A stretch of 64,000 nt of DNA from Minicystis rosea (GCA_001931535.1 CP016211.1:3128501-3192500); one strand, 5' to 3'. Positions 25,320-35,182 are shown, numbered from the stretch's first letter. The notes: a model not told the origin generated them from the sequence alone. Numbers and translations: made by a program.

Positions 25320-27842
25320 TCAGCTTTCGGCGCGCGTGTGGAGCACGCGGCCGAGCGCGGTGGCGAAGAGCGCTTCGGCGTGCGCCTCGGCGCCGTCCTC
25401 GCGGGGGCGAACCTCGCACACGCCGAGGATGGGAAACGCGGGGAGCAACGGCAGCGAGCCGCTGATGGTGTCGGGCAGGTAGATGGGCAGCGCCTCGCCG
25501 TCGCGCAGCACGAGGTCCGCGCGGACCCGCGCGGCGCCGCGGAGCGTGCGCCGCTTGAGCTTGCGGCCTTCGAGCAGCGCGCGCTCGACCTCCGCGGCGA
25601 CGTAGCGAGGCGGCAGCGACAGCGAGGCCGTCGCCGACTCGATCTGACGCGCGAGCGACAGCGCCGCATCGGGACGCGGGCCGATGGTCGTGCCGAGCGC
25701 CTCCTGCGCCAGCGCGATCGCGGCGAGCACCTTCTTGTCACCACCGGCCACGGGCTGCGCCACCGCGACGGTGACCCGCAACGTCTCGGTCTCGTCGAAG
25801 ATCAGCTTGAGCTCGCCGGAGACGAGCGCGAGCGGCGGATCGAGGTCCGCATCGTCGAGACCGTCGGCGAGCGCGCGGCGGATCTCGTGCGCGCCTTCGG
25901 GCCTCCCGAAGCACAACACCCGGAGCACCGTCTCGCGATCCCGATCTGGAGGATCACGCCGCGCATCGTCGATGGACTGCGCGCGCGGCCGCGGCCAGAT
26001 GGACGCGAAACGCTGGAGCGCACGCAGCCGCGGCGCGATGGGAGGATCGAACGCGAGCAGATCGACGACCGCGCGACGCGGCGGCGACCGAGGCTCGGTG
26101 CGCTCCCGCGGCGCGCTCGCGGTCTTCGCTTCGCGCTCGCGCGCGGCCGCCGCGTCCGAAGCCGATTGAAGGCCGCCGAGCGCCGCGTTCGCCGGTGTGG
26201 CCGGCGTCGTCGCCGAGGGCGTCCCCGCATCGGATCGAAGCGCCGTGAGCGGCCGGATGAGAGCCCCACGTTGGGGCTCGCGCGCGTCGGCCGGCACCGG
26301 CGGCAGCGCGCTCTTCGTCGCGACCGGCGGCACGAAGACAGGCGTCTCCGCGATCATCGCAGCCGGCACCATCGGCGGCGGAGGCGGCAACGGCGGCACC
26401 GACGCGGGCGTCGACAACAACGACGGCGGAGGCACGAGCGGCGGCGGCGCCGGTGTCATCTGCGGCGGCTGCGACGCGCGCGGCGGAAGCTGCGGTGGCT
26501 GCGACAGCGGAGGCGTGAACGCAGGCGGCGGCGTGCTCGGGAACGGAAGCCCGAGATCCGGCGACGAAGCCCGCGACGGCGGCGCGGCGAACGGCAGCGA
26601 TCCATCGGGAAAGGACGCGCGCGGCGGCGGCGCGAACGGCAGCGCACCGTCCGGCTGCGAGGCGAGCGGCGGACGCGCGAGCGCGGTCGACGTTTGAAAC
26701 ATCGCCGCCGGTTTGGCCGGCGCGCCACCCGCGGGAAACGGCAGCACCGCCGGCTTGCGCGGGCCCGCGTCCTCGACGCGCGTCGTCTCGTGCCAGGGCT
26801 GCGTGTCCACCGGCGAAGCGTTCGGCGCGGGCGCGCCCACCGTGACGCTGCGCGCGCGACGAACCGCATCCGCCGGCGGCGGCGCGCCCATGGGCACGCC
26901 GAGGATCACCACACGCAGGCGGCCGCCGCTCTCGTCGAGCGGCACCTGCGCGCGAAACGTCAGCGTCGCCAGCGCGCGATCCGTGTCGATGAAGAGCAGA
27001 TCTGCTTGCATGCGCAGCGGCTCGCTCGTCACGCCCACCACCGCCCAAGGCTCGATCCCCGAAAGGCTCGTCACGAGCCGCGGGATGGACGCGTGCAAGC
27101 CTTCGAGCACGATCCGCTCATTGGCCACGAGCGGCCGATCGAGCCACTGATCCATCGGCGCCGCTTGAAAGAATCGCGGCGGAAACCCGGCCGGCTGCGC
27201 GATCTCGCGCGATCCCCGGAGCCACTCCGCGTCCTGATCGCCGAGGTACCCCATGCGCGGGCGCCACGCAGCCGCGATCGGACCGAGCCCGATCGTCGGC
27301 ACGAAATCGCCCGGCCGCTTCAGCTCGAAGTTCGGCGGCAACAGCTCGGGGACCTGTCGCCGCCCGCGCGTGTCGATCCGGCTCGTGTCGATCCCCGCGG
27401 GGTTGTCCGTCTCCGGTCCGCCCGCTGCGCGCTCGTAGCGCAGCGAGAAGCGCATCTGGCGCGGCAGCTCCTCGATGCTTCCATCCGGCCGTTGGAAGCG
27501 CGGCGCCCACGCGACCACGGACTTGTCGACCGAGCCCGCGATCACGCGCGCGATCACGCTCTGCTGCGGTGGCCCGACCGGCGCGAACGCGGAGCCGACC
27601 ACCACGATCTCCGCCGCCGCCTTGAAGGGCGCGAGATCGCTGGGCACGTGGACGCTCTTCTGCGGGTCGTTCTCCCAGTGCCCGTCTTCGTGTTGGATCG
27701 GGATCGGTTCGGGAAGCAGCGGGCACAGGCCCGGCGCGAGCTCGTGGCCGACCTTGGCGACCAGCGTGCAAAACAGCCGTCCGGAAGCGTCGCGCCACGT
27801 CAGCGACGACACCGCGAGCGGCCCGTCCGCCTTCACCTCCAC
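25320..27842 (-). CDS. DUF2169 protein (type VI secretion-associated family), large
   Basis: An 840-residue protein. The N-terminal DUF2169 domain (1-about 310) includes VSSLTWRDASGRLFCTLVAK, ENDPQKSVHVPSDLAPFKA and ALATLTFRAQVPL. A Pro/Ala-rich linker of about 230 residues carries repeats of the type RASxPDGxLPFAxPP. The C-terminal 270 residues (from VVDLLAFDPPIAPRLRALQRF) form an ordered domain unknown to me. I chose the GTG at 27842 because the residues from there (VEVKADGPLAVSSLTW) align without gaps with the start of the second DUF2169 protein of this window; an ATG at 28019 would add 59 residues of doubtful coding quality. DUF2169 genes usually sit in type VI secretion neighbourhoods, but no T6SS core gene is present here. 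Confidence 0.8.
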   Translation of the reverse strand: MEVKADGPLAVSSLTWRDASGRLFCTLVAKVGHELAPGLCPLLPEPIPIQHEDGHWENDPQKSVHVPSDLAPFKAAAEIVVVGSAFAPVGPPQQSVIARVIAGSVDKSVVAWAPRFQRPDGSIEELPRQMRFSLRYERAAGGPETDNPAGIDTSRIDTRGRRQVPELLPPNFELKRPGDFVPTIGLGPIAAAWRPRMGYLGDQDAEWLRGSREIAQPAGFPPRFFQAAPMDQWLDRPLVANERIVLEGLHASIPRLVTSLSGIEPWAVVGVTSEPLRMQADLLFIDTDRALATLTFRAQVPLDESGGRLRVVILGVPMGAPPPADAVRRARSVTVGAPAPNASPVDTQPWHETTRVEDAGPRKPAVLPFPAGGAPAKPAAMFQTSTALARPPLASQPDGALPFAPPPRASFPDGSLPFAAPPSRASSPDLGLPFPSTPPPAFTPPLSQPPQLPPRASQPPQMTPAPPPLVPPPSLLSTPASVPPLPPPPPMVPAAMIAETPVFVPPVATKSALPPVPADAREPQRGALIRPLTALRSDAGTPSATTPATPANAALGGLQSASDAAAAREREAKTASAPRERTEPRSPPRRAVVDLLAFDPPIAPRLRALQRFASIWPRPRAQSIDDARRDPPDRDRETVLRVLCFGRPEGAHEIRRALADGLDDADLDPPLALVSGELKLIFDETETLRVTVAVAQPVAGGDKKVLAAIALAQEALGTTIGPRPDAALSLARQIESATASLSLPPRYVAAEVERALLEGRKLKRRTLRGAARVRADLVLRDGEALPIYLPDTISGSLPLLPAFPILGVCEVRPREDGAEAHAEALFATALGRVLHTRAES

Positions 27843-28097
27843 GCGCCCGCCGACGCGCGCCACGGGCCCGCGCGCGCCGCCGAGATCGCGCAGCGGAAGC
27901 ACCGGCTGCGTGTGCTCTTGGGACGAATCCCCAGCGTCGCGCGGATCGCTCGCCACGCTCAGGCCTGCCTGCCGGAGCGCCCGAAGCGCGCGCGGATCAT
28001 CACCGCCGGCGTCCCGCATCGCCGAGCAAACGCCGCGCGCGCCTCGCCGCGAAGGCAGGCTCGGGAGAGGCGCGCGGACGCTGCATCGATCACGTCA

Positions 28098-28847
28098 TCA
28101 ACCCTTTCGCTGCGCCTGCTTGGCCACGGCCTCGGCCGCCTTCCGCACGGCCTCGGGATCGCCGAGGTAGTAGTGGCGGATCGGCTTGAGGTTCTCGTCG
28201 AGCTCGTACACGAGCGGCACGCCCGTGGGGATGTTGAGCCCGACGATCTCCTCGTCGGACACGCCGTCCAAGTACTTCACGATCGCGCGTAGGCTGTTGC
28301 CGTGCGCGGCCACGAGCACGCGCTTCCCCGCGCGGATGTCGGGCGCGATCGTCTCGTGCCAGTACGGGAGGAACCGCGCGATCGTGTCCTTGAGCGACTC
28401 CGCCGCCGGCAGCTCCGCGGCCGAGAGGCCCGCGTAGCGTCGATCGTGACGTGGGTGGCGCTCGTCGTTCGGATCGAGCGCGGGCGGCGGATCGGCGAAG
28501 CTGCGGCGCCACGTGAGCACCTGCGCGTCGCCGTACTTCGCGGCGGTCTCAGCCTTGTCGAGCCCTTGGAGCGCTCCGTAGTGCCGCTCGTTCAAGCGCC
28601 ACGTCCGGTGGACCGGCAGCCACATCAGGTCCATGTCGTCGAGCAGCGTCCACAGCGTGCGGATGGCCCGCTTGAGGACCGACGTGTGCGCCACGTCGAA
28701 CGTGTAACCGCCCTCCTCGAGGAGCCGCGCGGCCTCGTGCGCCTCGGTCAGGCCCTTCGGGCTCAAGTCGACATCCGTCCAACCCGTGAAGCGGTTGTCG
28801 ACGTTCCAAGTGCTCTCGCCGTGCCGGATCAGAACGAGCTTGTACAT
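28098..28847 (-). CDS. gpmA: 2,3-bisphosphoglycerate-dependent phosphoglycerate mutase
   Basis: Interconverts 3- and 2-phosphoglycerate in glycolysis and gluconeogenesis, in the cytoplasm. At 249 residues it has normal length. The phospho-acceptor His is in [10 protein letters not shown] (His9), the acid Glu in [12 protein letters not shown] (Glu87) and the second His in [15 protein letters not shown] (His182); the C-terminal [14 protein letters not shown] is typical. GGGAG precedes the ATG. Nothing unusual. The DUF2169 gene lies downstream on the same strand after about 250 bp. Confidence 0.95.
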   Translation of the reverse strand: MYKLVLIRHGESTWNVDNRFTGWTDVDLSPKGLTEAHEAARLLEEGGYTFDVAHTSVLKRAIRTLWTLLDDMDLMWLPVHRTWRLNERHYGALQGLDKAETAAKYGDAQVLTWRRSFADPPPALDPNDERHPRHDRRYAGLSAAELPAAESLKDTIARFLPYWHETIAPDIRAGKRVLVAAHGNSLRAIVKYLDGVSDEEIVGLNIPTGVPLVYELDENLKPIRHYYLGDPEAVRKAAEAVAKQAQRKG

Positions 28848-29045
28848 GGTTGCTCCCGCGTGGTCGGCGCCGAGGGTACCCCCGCGCCGCGCGCAGGGGG
28901 AGATCCTTCCGCGCCGTCACGCGCGGGCAAGCACCCGAGCAGAACGCATGGTTTCCCAGCGCGATCGCGCTCCCGCGGCGCGACGCATCACGCAGCCGAC
29001 GAGCACCCTCGACGACGCTCCGCGCTACCCCTACCGTGGCAGCCC

Positions 29046-30269
29046 ATGGCCCAAAGCGATCGCGACAAAGACTTCGATCTCGTCCTCTTCGGCGCCACCG
29101 GCTTCACCGGCCGGCTCGTCGCCGAGACCTTGGTGCAGAAGCGACCCGCGATCCGCTGGGCCCTCGCCGGCCGCAGCCGCGAGAAGCTCGAGCGCGTCCG
29201 CGCCGATCTCGCGACCATCGACGGCGCGGCCCGCGATCTCCCCATCGTCCTCGGCGACAGCCACGATCGCGCCGCAATGGACTCCATCGCCCGCCGCACC
29301 CGCGTCGTGTGCACCACGGTCGGCCCCTACGCGAAGTACGGCGAGCCGCTCGTCGCCGCCTGCGCCGAGGCCGGCATCGCCTACTGCGATCTCACCGGCG
29401 AGACGCCGTGGATCCGCGCCATGATCGACGCCCACCACGATCGCGCCGTGCAGACGGGCGCGCGCATCGTGCACTGCTGCGGCTTCGACTCCATCCCTTC
29501 GGACCTCGGCGTCTTCATGCTCCACGACCACCTCGCCAAAGAAGGCGATCGCCTGGCCGAAGCGCGCTTCCGCGTGATCAAAGCCTCGGGCGGCGTCAGC
29601 GGCGGCACCATCGCGAGCATGATGGCGATCTTCGAGAACCTCGGTGATCCCGGCGTCCGCCGCGCGCTCGCCAATCCCTACGTCCTCGATCCCGACAGCA
29701 GCCGGCGCGGCCCGGATGGGCGCGATTCCATGGGCCCCGGGCGCGACGCCGACGTCGGCCGCTGGACGGCGCCCTTCGTCATGGCCGGCGTGAACACGCG
29801 CATCGTGCGCCGCTCGAACGCGCTCCTCGGCTACGCGTACGGCCGCGATTTCCGCTACGACGAGGCCATCGACGCGGGCGCCGGTATCCGCGGCCTCGCC
29901 ATCGCGGTGGGCACGACCGCCGGCCTCGCGGGCGTCGCCGCCGTGGGCGCGAGCGCGCCCGGCCGCAAGCTGCTCGGACGCTTCCTCCCCGCGCCCGGCG
30001 AAGGCCCGACCCGCGAGCAGCGCGAGCGCGGCAGCTTCCACATCCAGATCCGCGCGCGCAGCGCCTCGGGCAAGACCCTCGTCGGCGAAGTCGGCGCGCG
30101 CCGCGATCCCGGCTACGGCGAGACCGCCATCATGCTCTCCGAGGCCGCCCTCTCCTTGGCCCAAGACGAGCTGCCCGCGCGCAGCGGCGTCCTCACGCCG
30201 GCCTCCGCCATGGGCACGAAGCTCATCGATCGCCTGCGCGCCGCCGGCGAAACCTACCGCGTGGTGTGA
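29046..30269 (+). CDS. Saccharopine dehydrogenase-like / trans-acting enoyl reductase family protein
   Basis: A 407-residue protein starting at ATG 29046. The Rossmann motif LVLFGATGFTGRLVAETL lies at the N-terminus, followed by ALAGRSREKLERV, VGPYAKYGEPLVAACAEAG, YCDLTGETPWIR and HCCGFDSIPSDLGVFML. These are hallmarks of the family that includes the mycobacterial trans-acting enoyl reductase (phthiocerol/phenolglycolipid synthesis) and eukaryotic SCCPDH. A weak hydrophobic stretch (IAVGTTAGLAGVAAVG) lies near residue 300. NAD(P)-dependent redox activity is likely; a lipid substrate is an inference from the family. Confidence 0.85.
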   Translation: MAQSDRDKDFDLVLFGATGFTGRLVAETLVQKRPAIRWALAGRSREKLERVRADLATIDGAARDLPIVLGDSHDRAAMDSIARRTRVVCTTVGPYAKYGEPLVAACAEAGIAYCDLTGETPWIRAMIDAHHDRAVQTGARIVHCCGFDSIPSDLGVFMLHDHLAKEGDRLAEARFRVIKASGGVSGGTIASMMAIFENLGDPGVRRALANPYVLDPDSSRRGPDGRDSMGPGRDADVGRWTAPFVMAGVNTRIVRRSNALLGYAYGRDFRYDEAIDAGAGIRGLAIAVGTTAGLAGVAAVGASAPGRKLLGRFLPAPGEGPTREQRERGSFHIQIRARSASGKTLVGEVGARRDPGYGETAIMLSEAALSLAQDELPARSGVLTPASAMGTKLIDRLRAAGETYRVV

Positions 30270-30321
30270 TCGTCCCGAGGCGGCGCGCGCCGATCACGCG
30301 CCGCCTCCCATCAGCGCCGGC

Positions 30322-31770
30322 TCAGCGCCGGACCGCGCCGTGCGGTTTCCCTTCGCCGAAGCCCGCCGCCGTCTGCACGCCGATGACCGCCTTCTCGTGA
30401 AGATCACTGCAGCTCTTCGCGCCCGCGTACGTGAACGACGACTGCACGCCGGTGATGATCTCGATCAGGAACGCGCCCACGCTCTCGCGCCCCTCGCGGA
30501 TGTAGACCCGCGACGTCGAGATCCCCTCGCGGAAGAAGGCCTTCTTGGCGCGCTCGAAGGGATCGAGATCGGCCGTGCGATCGATGACCGCGCGCGCGCT
30601 CGCCATGCCGTAGTTCTCTTTGTAGAGCAGGCCGTCCTTGTCCTCTTTGACGTCACCGGGGCTCTCGTAGGTGCCGGCCAGCGCCGTGCCGATCATCACG
30701 CGCGAGGCCCCGGCGGCGAGGTTCAGCGCCACGTCGCGCGGCTCGCGCACGCCGCCGTCGGCCCACACGTGCTTGCCGAGGCGGCGTGCTTCCCGCGCGC
30801 ACGCGAGCACCGCCGAGAACGTCGGCCGGCCCGCGCCCGTCTGCATCCGCGTCGTGCACATCGCGCCGGGCCCGACGTTGACCTTCACCACGTCGGCGCC
30901 CGCCTCGATCAGATCGCGCGTACCCTCGGCGGTGCACACGTTGCCGGCCACGATGGGCACGCGGGTCCCGAGCGCGGCCCGCACCTCGCGAATGGCCTCG
31001 AGCATGCGCCGCTGGTGACCGTGCGCCGTGTCGATGACGATCGCGCAAGCGCCGATCTCCACGAGCCGCGCCGCCGTCGCCGCGACGTGCGCCGAGATGC
31101 CGACCGCGGCCGCCACCATGAGCTGCCCGCGCGCATCGAGGCTCGGCTTGAGCAGCTCGAGGCGCACCGCATCGTCGCGCGTGAGCACGCCGTGCAGCCG
31201 CCCCGCCTCGTCGAGCACGGGCGCCGCCTTCACGCGATCCTTCTCCATCAGCAGGAAGGCATCGCGGTTGGGCGTGCCCGCCTGGATGGTGACGAGCCGC
31301 GGCGACATCAGCGCGCCGGCCGGCGTGTATTGATCACGGTCACGTAGATCCGCGTGCGTCACGATGCCGAGCGGGCGCCGCTCGTCGTCGACGACGACCA
31401 CCATGTCGTGCGACCGCTTGCGGATGATGCCGAGCACGTCGCGCAGCGTCGCCCGCGGGCCCACCGCCAGCGGCGTGTCGTAGAGCGGATCGGCGCTGCG
31501 AATGTGGCGCACGATGCGATCGACCGTGTCGAGATCCATGTCCTGCGGCAGCACGCCGAGCCCGCCGAAGCGGGCCATCGTCTCCGCCATGCGCTTGCCC
31601 GTGACCGCGTTCATGTTCGCGGACACGACGGGGTGCGCTCCGCCCGCGAAATCCGGTGGCCGGAGATCGACCTCGAGGCGCGAGGTGCCGGTGAAGAAGC
31701 CGGGCGTGAGGAAGACATCGTCGAGCGAGAGCTCGAGCTGCTCGTCGTGCTCGGGGTGCAGGAAGCGCAT
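30322..31770 (-). CDS. GuaB1-family IMP dehydrogenase-related protein (CBS-domain GMP reductase)
   Basis: A 482-residue IMPDH-fold enzyme. The N-terminal barrel part (SLDDVFLTPGF, VVSANMNAVTGKRMAETMA) is followed by two CBS domains (about 95-210). The barrel then resumes with the catalytic loop VGPGAMCTTRMQTGAGRPTF (Cys305) and ADGGVREPRDVAL. The signatures GAMCTTRM, GTYESPGD and GISTSRVY mark the GuaB1 group rather than true GuaB; mycobacterial GuaB1 is a GMP reductase that converts GMP to IMP with NADPH and is tuned by purine nucleotides through its CBS domains. Purine salvage is therefore the expected role. GGAGAG precedes the ATG. Confidence 0.88.
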   Translation of the reverse strand: MRFLHPEHDEQLELSLDDVFLTPGFFTGTSRLEVDLRPPDFAGGAHPVVSANMNAVTGKRMAETMARFGGLGVLPQDMDLDTVDRIVRHIRSADPLYDTPLAVGPRATLRDVLGIIRKRSHDMVVVVDDERRPLGIVTHADLRDRDQYTPAGALMSPRLVTIQAGTPNRDAFLLMEKDRVKAAPVLDEAGRLHGVLTRDDAVRLELLKPSLDARGQLMVAAAVGISAHVAATAARLVEIGACAIVIDTAHGHQRRMLEAIREVRAALGTRVPIVAGNVCTAEGTRDLIEAGADVVKVNVGPGAMCTTRMQTGAGRPTFSAVLACAREARRLGKHVWADGGVREPRDVALNLAAGASRVMIGTALAGTYESPGDVKEDKDGLLYKENYGMASARAVIDRTADLDPFERAKKAFFREGISTSRVYIREGRESVGAFLIEIITGVQSSFTYAGAKSCSDLHEKAVIGVQTAAGFGEGKPHGAVRR

Positions 31771-31913
31771 CGTTGGGCTCTCCGTTTGGGGGGACGGCCG
31801 AGAGATAGCGGAGCCGCACCGCGCGCGCGAGGATCACGCGTCACGCACGGATGACCGGGACGACATGAATCGGGTGGACAGCCCCGCAGAGCGGCGGCTA
31901 CACCTCTCGTCGC

Positions 31914-32543
31914 ATGCGAAGCGACGGCCTCCTCGGTCTCTCGACGTCACGGTCGCGGTGGTCCTCTCTCTCCCGAATCGATGGCCGAGCTCGATCGGCT
32001 CGCCTCGTCGGTGCCGGGCTCGTCGCGTTCTCGCTCGCCGCCTGCTCGCGTCCCGACGCGACGGCCCAGCCCGAGCCGGCCGCCACCGCCGAGCCGCCGG
32101 CCGCTGCCGCGCCGAGCCCGACCGTCGGCCCGCTCGCCGCCCTCGTCGGCGAGACGTGGAATGCGGCGGAGATCGACTGGCAGTCTTACGAAGCCGGCCT
32201 CGCCAAGGCGAAAGCCGAGAAGAAGCCCATCTGCCTCGTCCTCTACACCGGCTGGTGCCCGCACTGCCGCAACTACAGCCGCGTCTTCGACGACGCCAAG
32301 GTCGTCGCCCAGGCGAAGCGCTTCGTGATGATCCGGGTCAACGCCGACGATCACGGCGACGTCGCGGCCAAGTTCCAGCCCGACGGCGGCTACGTCCCGC
32401 GGACGTTCTTCCTCTCGCCGGATGGCCAGCTCGCCGCCGACATCAAGGCCCCTCGCCCCAAGTTCCAGTACTTCTTCGACGAGCGCAACCCCGCCTCCCT
32501 CCTCGAAGGCATGGCCGAGGCCGCCCGCAAATTCATCCGTTGA
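31914..32543 (+). CDS. Thioredoxin-fold lipoprotein
   Basis: A 209-residue protein with an Arg-rich N-terminus, a hydrophobic segment and a lipobox (VAFSLAACS, Cys44). An Ala/Pro/Glu linker follows. The thioredoxin-like domain contains CLVLYTGWCPHCRNYSRVF (redox motif CPHC), RFVMIRVNADDHG, and the cis-Pro region GGYVPRTFFLSPDG. It should be anchored in the envelope and act as a disulfide oxidoreductase, or possibly an isomerase given the CPHC motif. The start is uncertain because the n-region is long (43 residues before the lipobox Cys). A strong hairpin follows the stop. Confidence 0.82.
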   Translation: MRSDGLLGLSTSRSRWSSLSRIDGRARSARLVGAGLVAFSLAACSRPDATAQPEPAATAEPPAAAAPSPTVGPLAALVGETWNAAEIDWQSYEAGLAKAKAEKKPICLVLYTGWCPHCRNYSRVFDDAKVVAQAKRFVMIRVNADDHGDVAAKFQPDGGYVPRTFFLSPDGQLAADIKAPRPKFQYFFDERNPASLLEGMAEAARKFIR

Positions 32544-32548
32544 TCACG

Positions 32549-32570
32549 TTGGGGCCGCGAGCGGCCCCAA
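32549..32570 (+). terminator. Terminator-like perfect hairpin
   Basis: Perfect 10-bp stem TTGGGGCCGC/GCGGCCCCAA around a 2-nt GA loop, beginning 6 nt after the stop codon of the thioredoxin-fold gene. It lacks a U-tract on the plus strand. It is nearly the same hairpin as that at 8935-8953. Confidence 0.55.
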
Positions 32571-32730
32571 ACCCCGCGCTGGGCGAGCCAGCGCTGATCC
32601 GCGCGGCGCAACATCCGTCGACCAACGACAAGACTTTTTGTCTGCCGGCGACCGCTGACGGCCAACGACCAGACCTTTTTCTCTGCCGGCGGCTGCCAGC
32701 GAGCATCGACAGCCGCCTCCCAGAGCTTTT

Positions 32731-33858
32731 TCAGGTCCCGAGGGCGCTCTGCTCGATCAGATCGTCGACGACGGCGTGGAAGCTGTTGGTCTTGGCGTGG
32801 AGGGCGAGCTGGCGATCGGCGCTCGAGCCGTCGCGCACGATCTCGCGGATGCGCTCCAGATCGTTTTGCGAGCGGAAGATCTCGGCGGTCTCCGAGACGA
32901 ACTCGAGCAGCTCGCCGATGAGAGCGCGCACGGGCACCTGCTCCTGCTTGCCGAAGTCGATGAGCTGCCCGTCCATCCCGTAGCGGACGGCGCGCCACTT
33001 GTTCTCTTCGATGAGCGCGCGCGGGTACTCGCGGAACGCGAGGTTGCGCCGGTAGAGCAGGTAGAGCTTGCCCATCACGGCCTGGATGAGCGCGGCGATC
33101 GCGACGGTGTCGTCGATGCGCGTGGTCATGTCGCAGATGCGCACCTCGACCGTGTCGAAGAACGGGTGCACGCGGACGTCCCACCAGATGCGCTTGGCGT
33201 TGTCGATACAGCCCGTCTTCACGAGCAGATCGACGTAGCTCTGGAACGCTTGGTACGACGCGAACTTGCCGGGCACGCCGGTGCGGGGGAAGCGCTTGAA
33301 GATCTCGCTGCGCAGGCTCTTCAAACCGCTGTTGCGGCCGAGCCAGAAGGGGGAGCTGGTGGAGATGGCGAGGATGTGCGGGAGGAAGTAGCGAACCTGG
33401 TTCGCGAGGGCCATGGCCGTGTCGCGATCCTTGATGCCGACGTGCACGTGCAGGCCGAAGATCAGGTTGGCACGGGCCACGTCCTGCAGATCTTCGACGA
33501 TGCCCTTGTAGCGATCGCCGTCGGTGATGTCCTGCTTCTTCCAATCGCTGAAGGGGTGCGTGCCCGCGGCGACGATGCGGAGGCCACCCTTCTTCGCCAA
33601 GTCGCAGAGCGAGGCGCGGAGCTCCGTCACCTCGTCACGCGCCTGCTTGATGTCGCAGCAGATCCCTGTGCCCGTCTCCACGACGGACTGGTGCATCTCG
33701 GGCCGCACGCGCTCGCGAAGCAGCGCGTTCTCCTTCCCCTCTTCCAGCAGCCGGCTCACGTACGAGCGGAGCTCGCGCGTCTCCGGGTGAACGATCTGAA
33801 ACTCCTCTTCGATGCCCAGCGTGAACTGACCATCGAGGAGGCCCTGAACCGTCGTCAT
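32731..33858 (-). CDS. Carboxylate-amine ligase, GCS2/YbdK family (glutamate-cysteine ligase-like)
   Basis: A 375-residue protein. The N-terminal LGIEEEFQIVHPETRELRS carries the Glu cluster of GCS2 enzymes; other family signatures are RPEMHQSVVETGTGICCD, IVAAGTHPFSDW, NLIFGLHVHVGIKD (metal-binding His), STSSPFWLGRNSGLKSLR and EVRICDMTTRIDDTVAI. Such enzymes ATP-dependently join a glutamate-like gamma-carboxylate to an amine; YbdK has weak glutamate-cysteine ligase activity. GGGGGAG precedes the ATG. The ATP-grasp gene upstream on the same strand (34193-35182) probably provides the second ligation step, as glutathione synthetase does for gshA. Confidence 0.9.
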   Translation of the reverse strand: MTTVQGLLDGQFTLGIEEEFQIVHPETRELRSYVSRLLEEGKENALLRERVRPEMHQSVVETGTGICCDIKQARDEVTELRASLCDLAKKGGLRIVAAGTHPFSDWKKQDITDGDRYKGIVEDLQDVARANLIFGLHVHVGIKDRDTAMALANQVRYFLPHILAISTSSPFWLGRNSGLKSLRSEIFKRFPRTGVPGKFASYQAFQSYVDLLVKTGCIDNAKRIWWDVRVHPFFDTVEVRICDMTTRIDDTVAIAALIQAVMGKLYLLYRRNLAFREYPRALIEENKWRAVRYGMDGQLIDFGKQEQVPVRALIGELLEFVSETAEIFRSQNDLERIREIVRDGSSADRQLALHAKTNSFHAVVDDLIEQSALGT

Positions 33859-34192
33859 CGTCGTCGCTCCCCCGGGACCCCGGGCCCCGGACTTGGTTCG
33901 CTGCCTTTTAGGGTCGGGGGCTTTGCGCTCAAAATCAACGGATTACCGCGCCCCACGCGCGGGACCGCGCGCCGCGACGCGGAGCCTCCGACATCCCGGG
34001 TACCGTGGATCCCAAGCAACGCTCGCGGTGCGGGCCGGCGTGATCACGACCCGCGCTGCCGATGCCCCCCACTTTCGACGTCTCGAACGTGCGCCTCGAA
34101 GGAGCGCGCCCCCGTCACGGTGAGCGCGCTCGCCGTCGAGCGCCGGGCGGCGCGGAGGGGCCCCGTGGCTCCATCCGCGCCCCCCGCCTTCG
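33859..34192. other. Intergenic region between two ligase genes
   Basis: 334 bp between the ATP-grasp gene and the GCS2-type gene, both on the minus strand. I see no ORF with protein-like composition, no tRNA and no clear hairpin with a U-tract. A separate promoter for the GCS2-type gene could lie here. Confidence 0.4.
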
Positions 34193-35182
34193 TCACCGGC
34201 TGCTCCCGAAGCCGTTCATCGTCTTGGTCGCCGGGTCGAGCACCTTGCTCCAGCGGTAGTTGTCGCGCGTGGAGCCCTGGCCCTTGGCCTGCTTGACACA
34301 GAAGTCGACCATCCAGTCCACGACCACGTCGAAGTGCGGCTCGAGGATCGAGTCGACGTGCATGTCGGGCGCGGGGTTCGTGAAGTCGATGGCGTAGGGC
34401 ACGCCGTCCTTGATGGCGAACTCCACCGAGTTCATGTCGTAGCCGAGCGCGCGGTTCAGCTTGTGCGAGTCCTCGATGAGGCGGTTGTGCAGCTCGGGCG
34501 AGAGCCAGCGCCCGCCCTCGTTGTGGATGTACGCGCCGCGGAGCCCCGTCTTCGGGTGGATGCGCGAGGGGTTGTACTGGATCGGGAGCACGTGCTCCTG
34601 GCCGATGCAGATGCAGCGGGCGTAGTCGTCGAAGTCGATGAACTCCTGGAGCGTCATCACGTTGAGGTTCGAAGCGTCGTAGGCGCGGAAGAGCTCCTCG
34701 GGCGTCTTGACGATGGAGACGTCCTTCCATCCGCCGCCGTCGGCCGGCTTGAGGACGGCCGGGAACTTCACGTAATCGAAGATCGCCTCCCACTGCAGCG
34801 GGAACTCGAGGTTGCGCAGGCTGCGGAACTTGTCGATGGAGGGGATGTAGTCCTTCTGGGGGAGCAGGACGGTGCGCGGCGTGGCGACGCCGAGGCGCGA
34901 GGCCAGCGAGTAGCCGAAGAACTTGTCGTCGGCGCTCCACCAGAACGGATCGTTGATGACGAACGCGCCGCCCAGCGCGGCCGCCTTCAAGTGGAAGCGA
35001 TAGTGCTTCACCTCGTGGCTGATGCGGTCGACGAGCACGCGGTAGGGGCTCGTGAAACGCTCGGGCGTCCCGCCGATCTTCGCGAACTCCGCCTGGATGC
35101 CCGGGACCTTGTTGCATCGATCGATGAACGCCTGGGGCATCGACTGCTCCCAGCCGACGAGGATGCCGATCTTCTCCGCCAT
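34193..35182 (-). CDS. ATP-grasp protein (glutathione-synthetase/RimK-like)
   Basis: A 329-residue protein. It opens with KIGILVGWEQSMPQAFIDR and shows the ATP-grasp core: GVATPRTVLLPQKDY, FPAVLKPADGGGWKDVSIV (ATP-binding lysine and Gly-rich loop), VMTLQEFIDFDDYARCICIG and the C-terminal metal site MNSVEFAIKDGVPYAIDFTNPAPD. GGAGGAGCGGAG lies upstream of the ATG. With the GCS2-type ligase downstream it forms the two-enzyme layout seen in many predicted peptide-ligase clusters. Together they may make a small gamma-glutamyl or thiol peptide; the product is not predictable. Confidence 0.82.
   Translation of the reverse strand: MAEKIGILVGWEQSMPQAFIDRCNKVPGIQAEFAKIGGTPERFTSPYRVLVDRISHEVKHYRFHLKAAALGGAFVINDPFWWSADDKFFGYSLASRLGVATPRTVLLPQKDYIPSIDKFRSLRNLEFPLQWEAIFDYVKFPAVLKPADGGGWKDVSIVKTPEELFRAYDASNLNVMTLQEFIDFDDYARCICIGQEHVLPIQYNPSRIHPKTGLRGAYIHNEGGRWLSPELHNRLIEDSHKLNRALGYDMNSVEFAIKDGVPYAIDFTNPAPDMHVDSILEPHFDVVVDWMVDFCVKQAKGQGSTRDNYRWSKVLDPATKTMNGFGSSR

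Noticed and set aside
25272..28292. A 1006-codon Arg/His-rich plus-strand frame
   Set aside because: It is antisense to the DUF2169 gene and low in complexity; no ribosome site or domain is visible.
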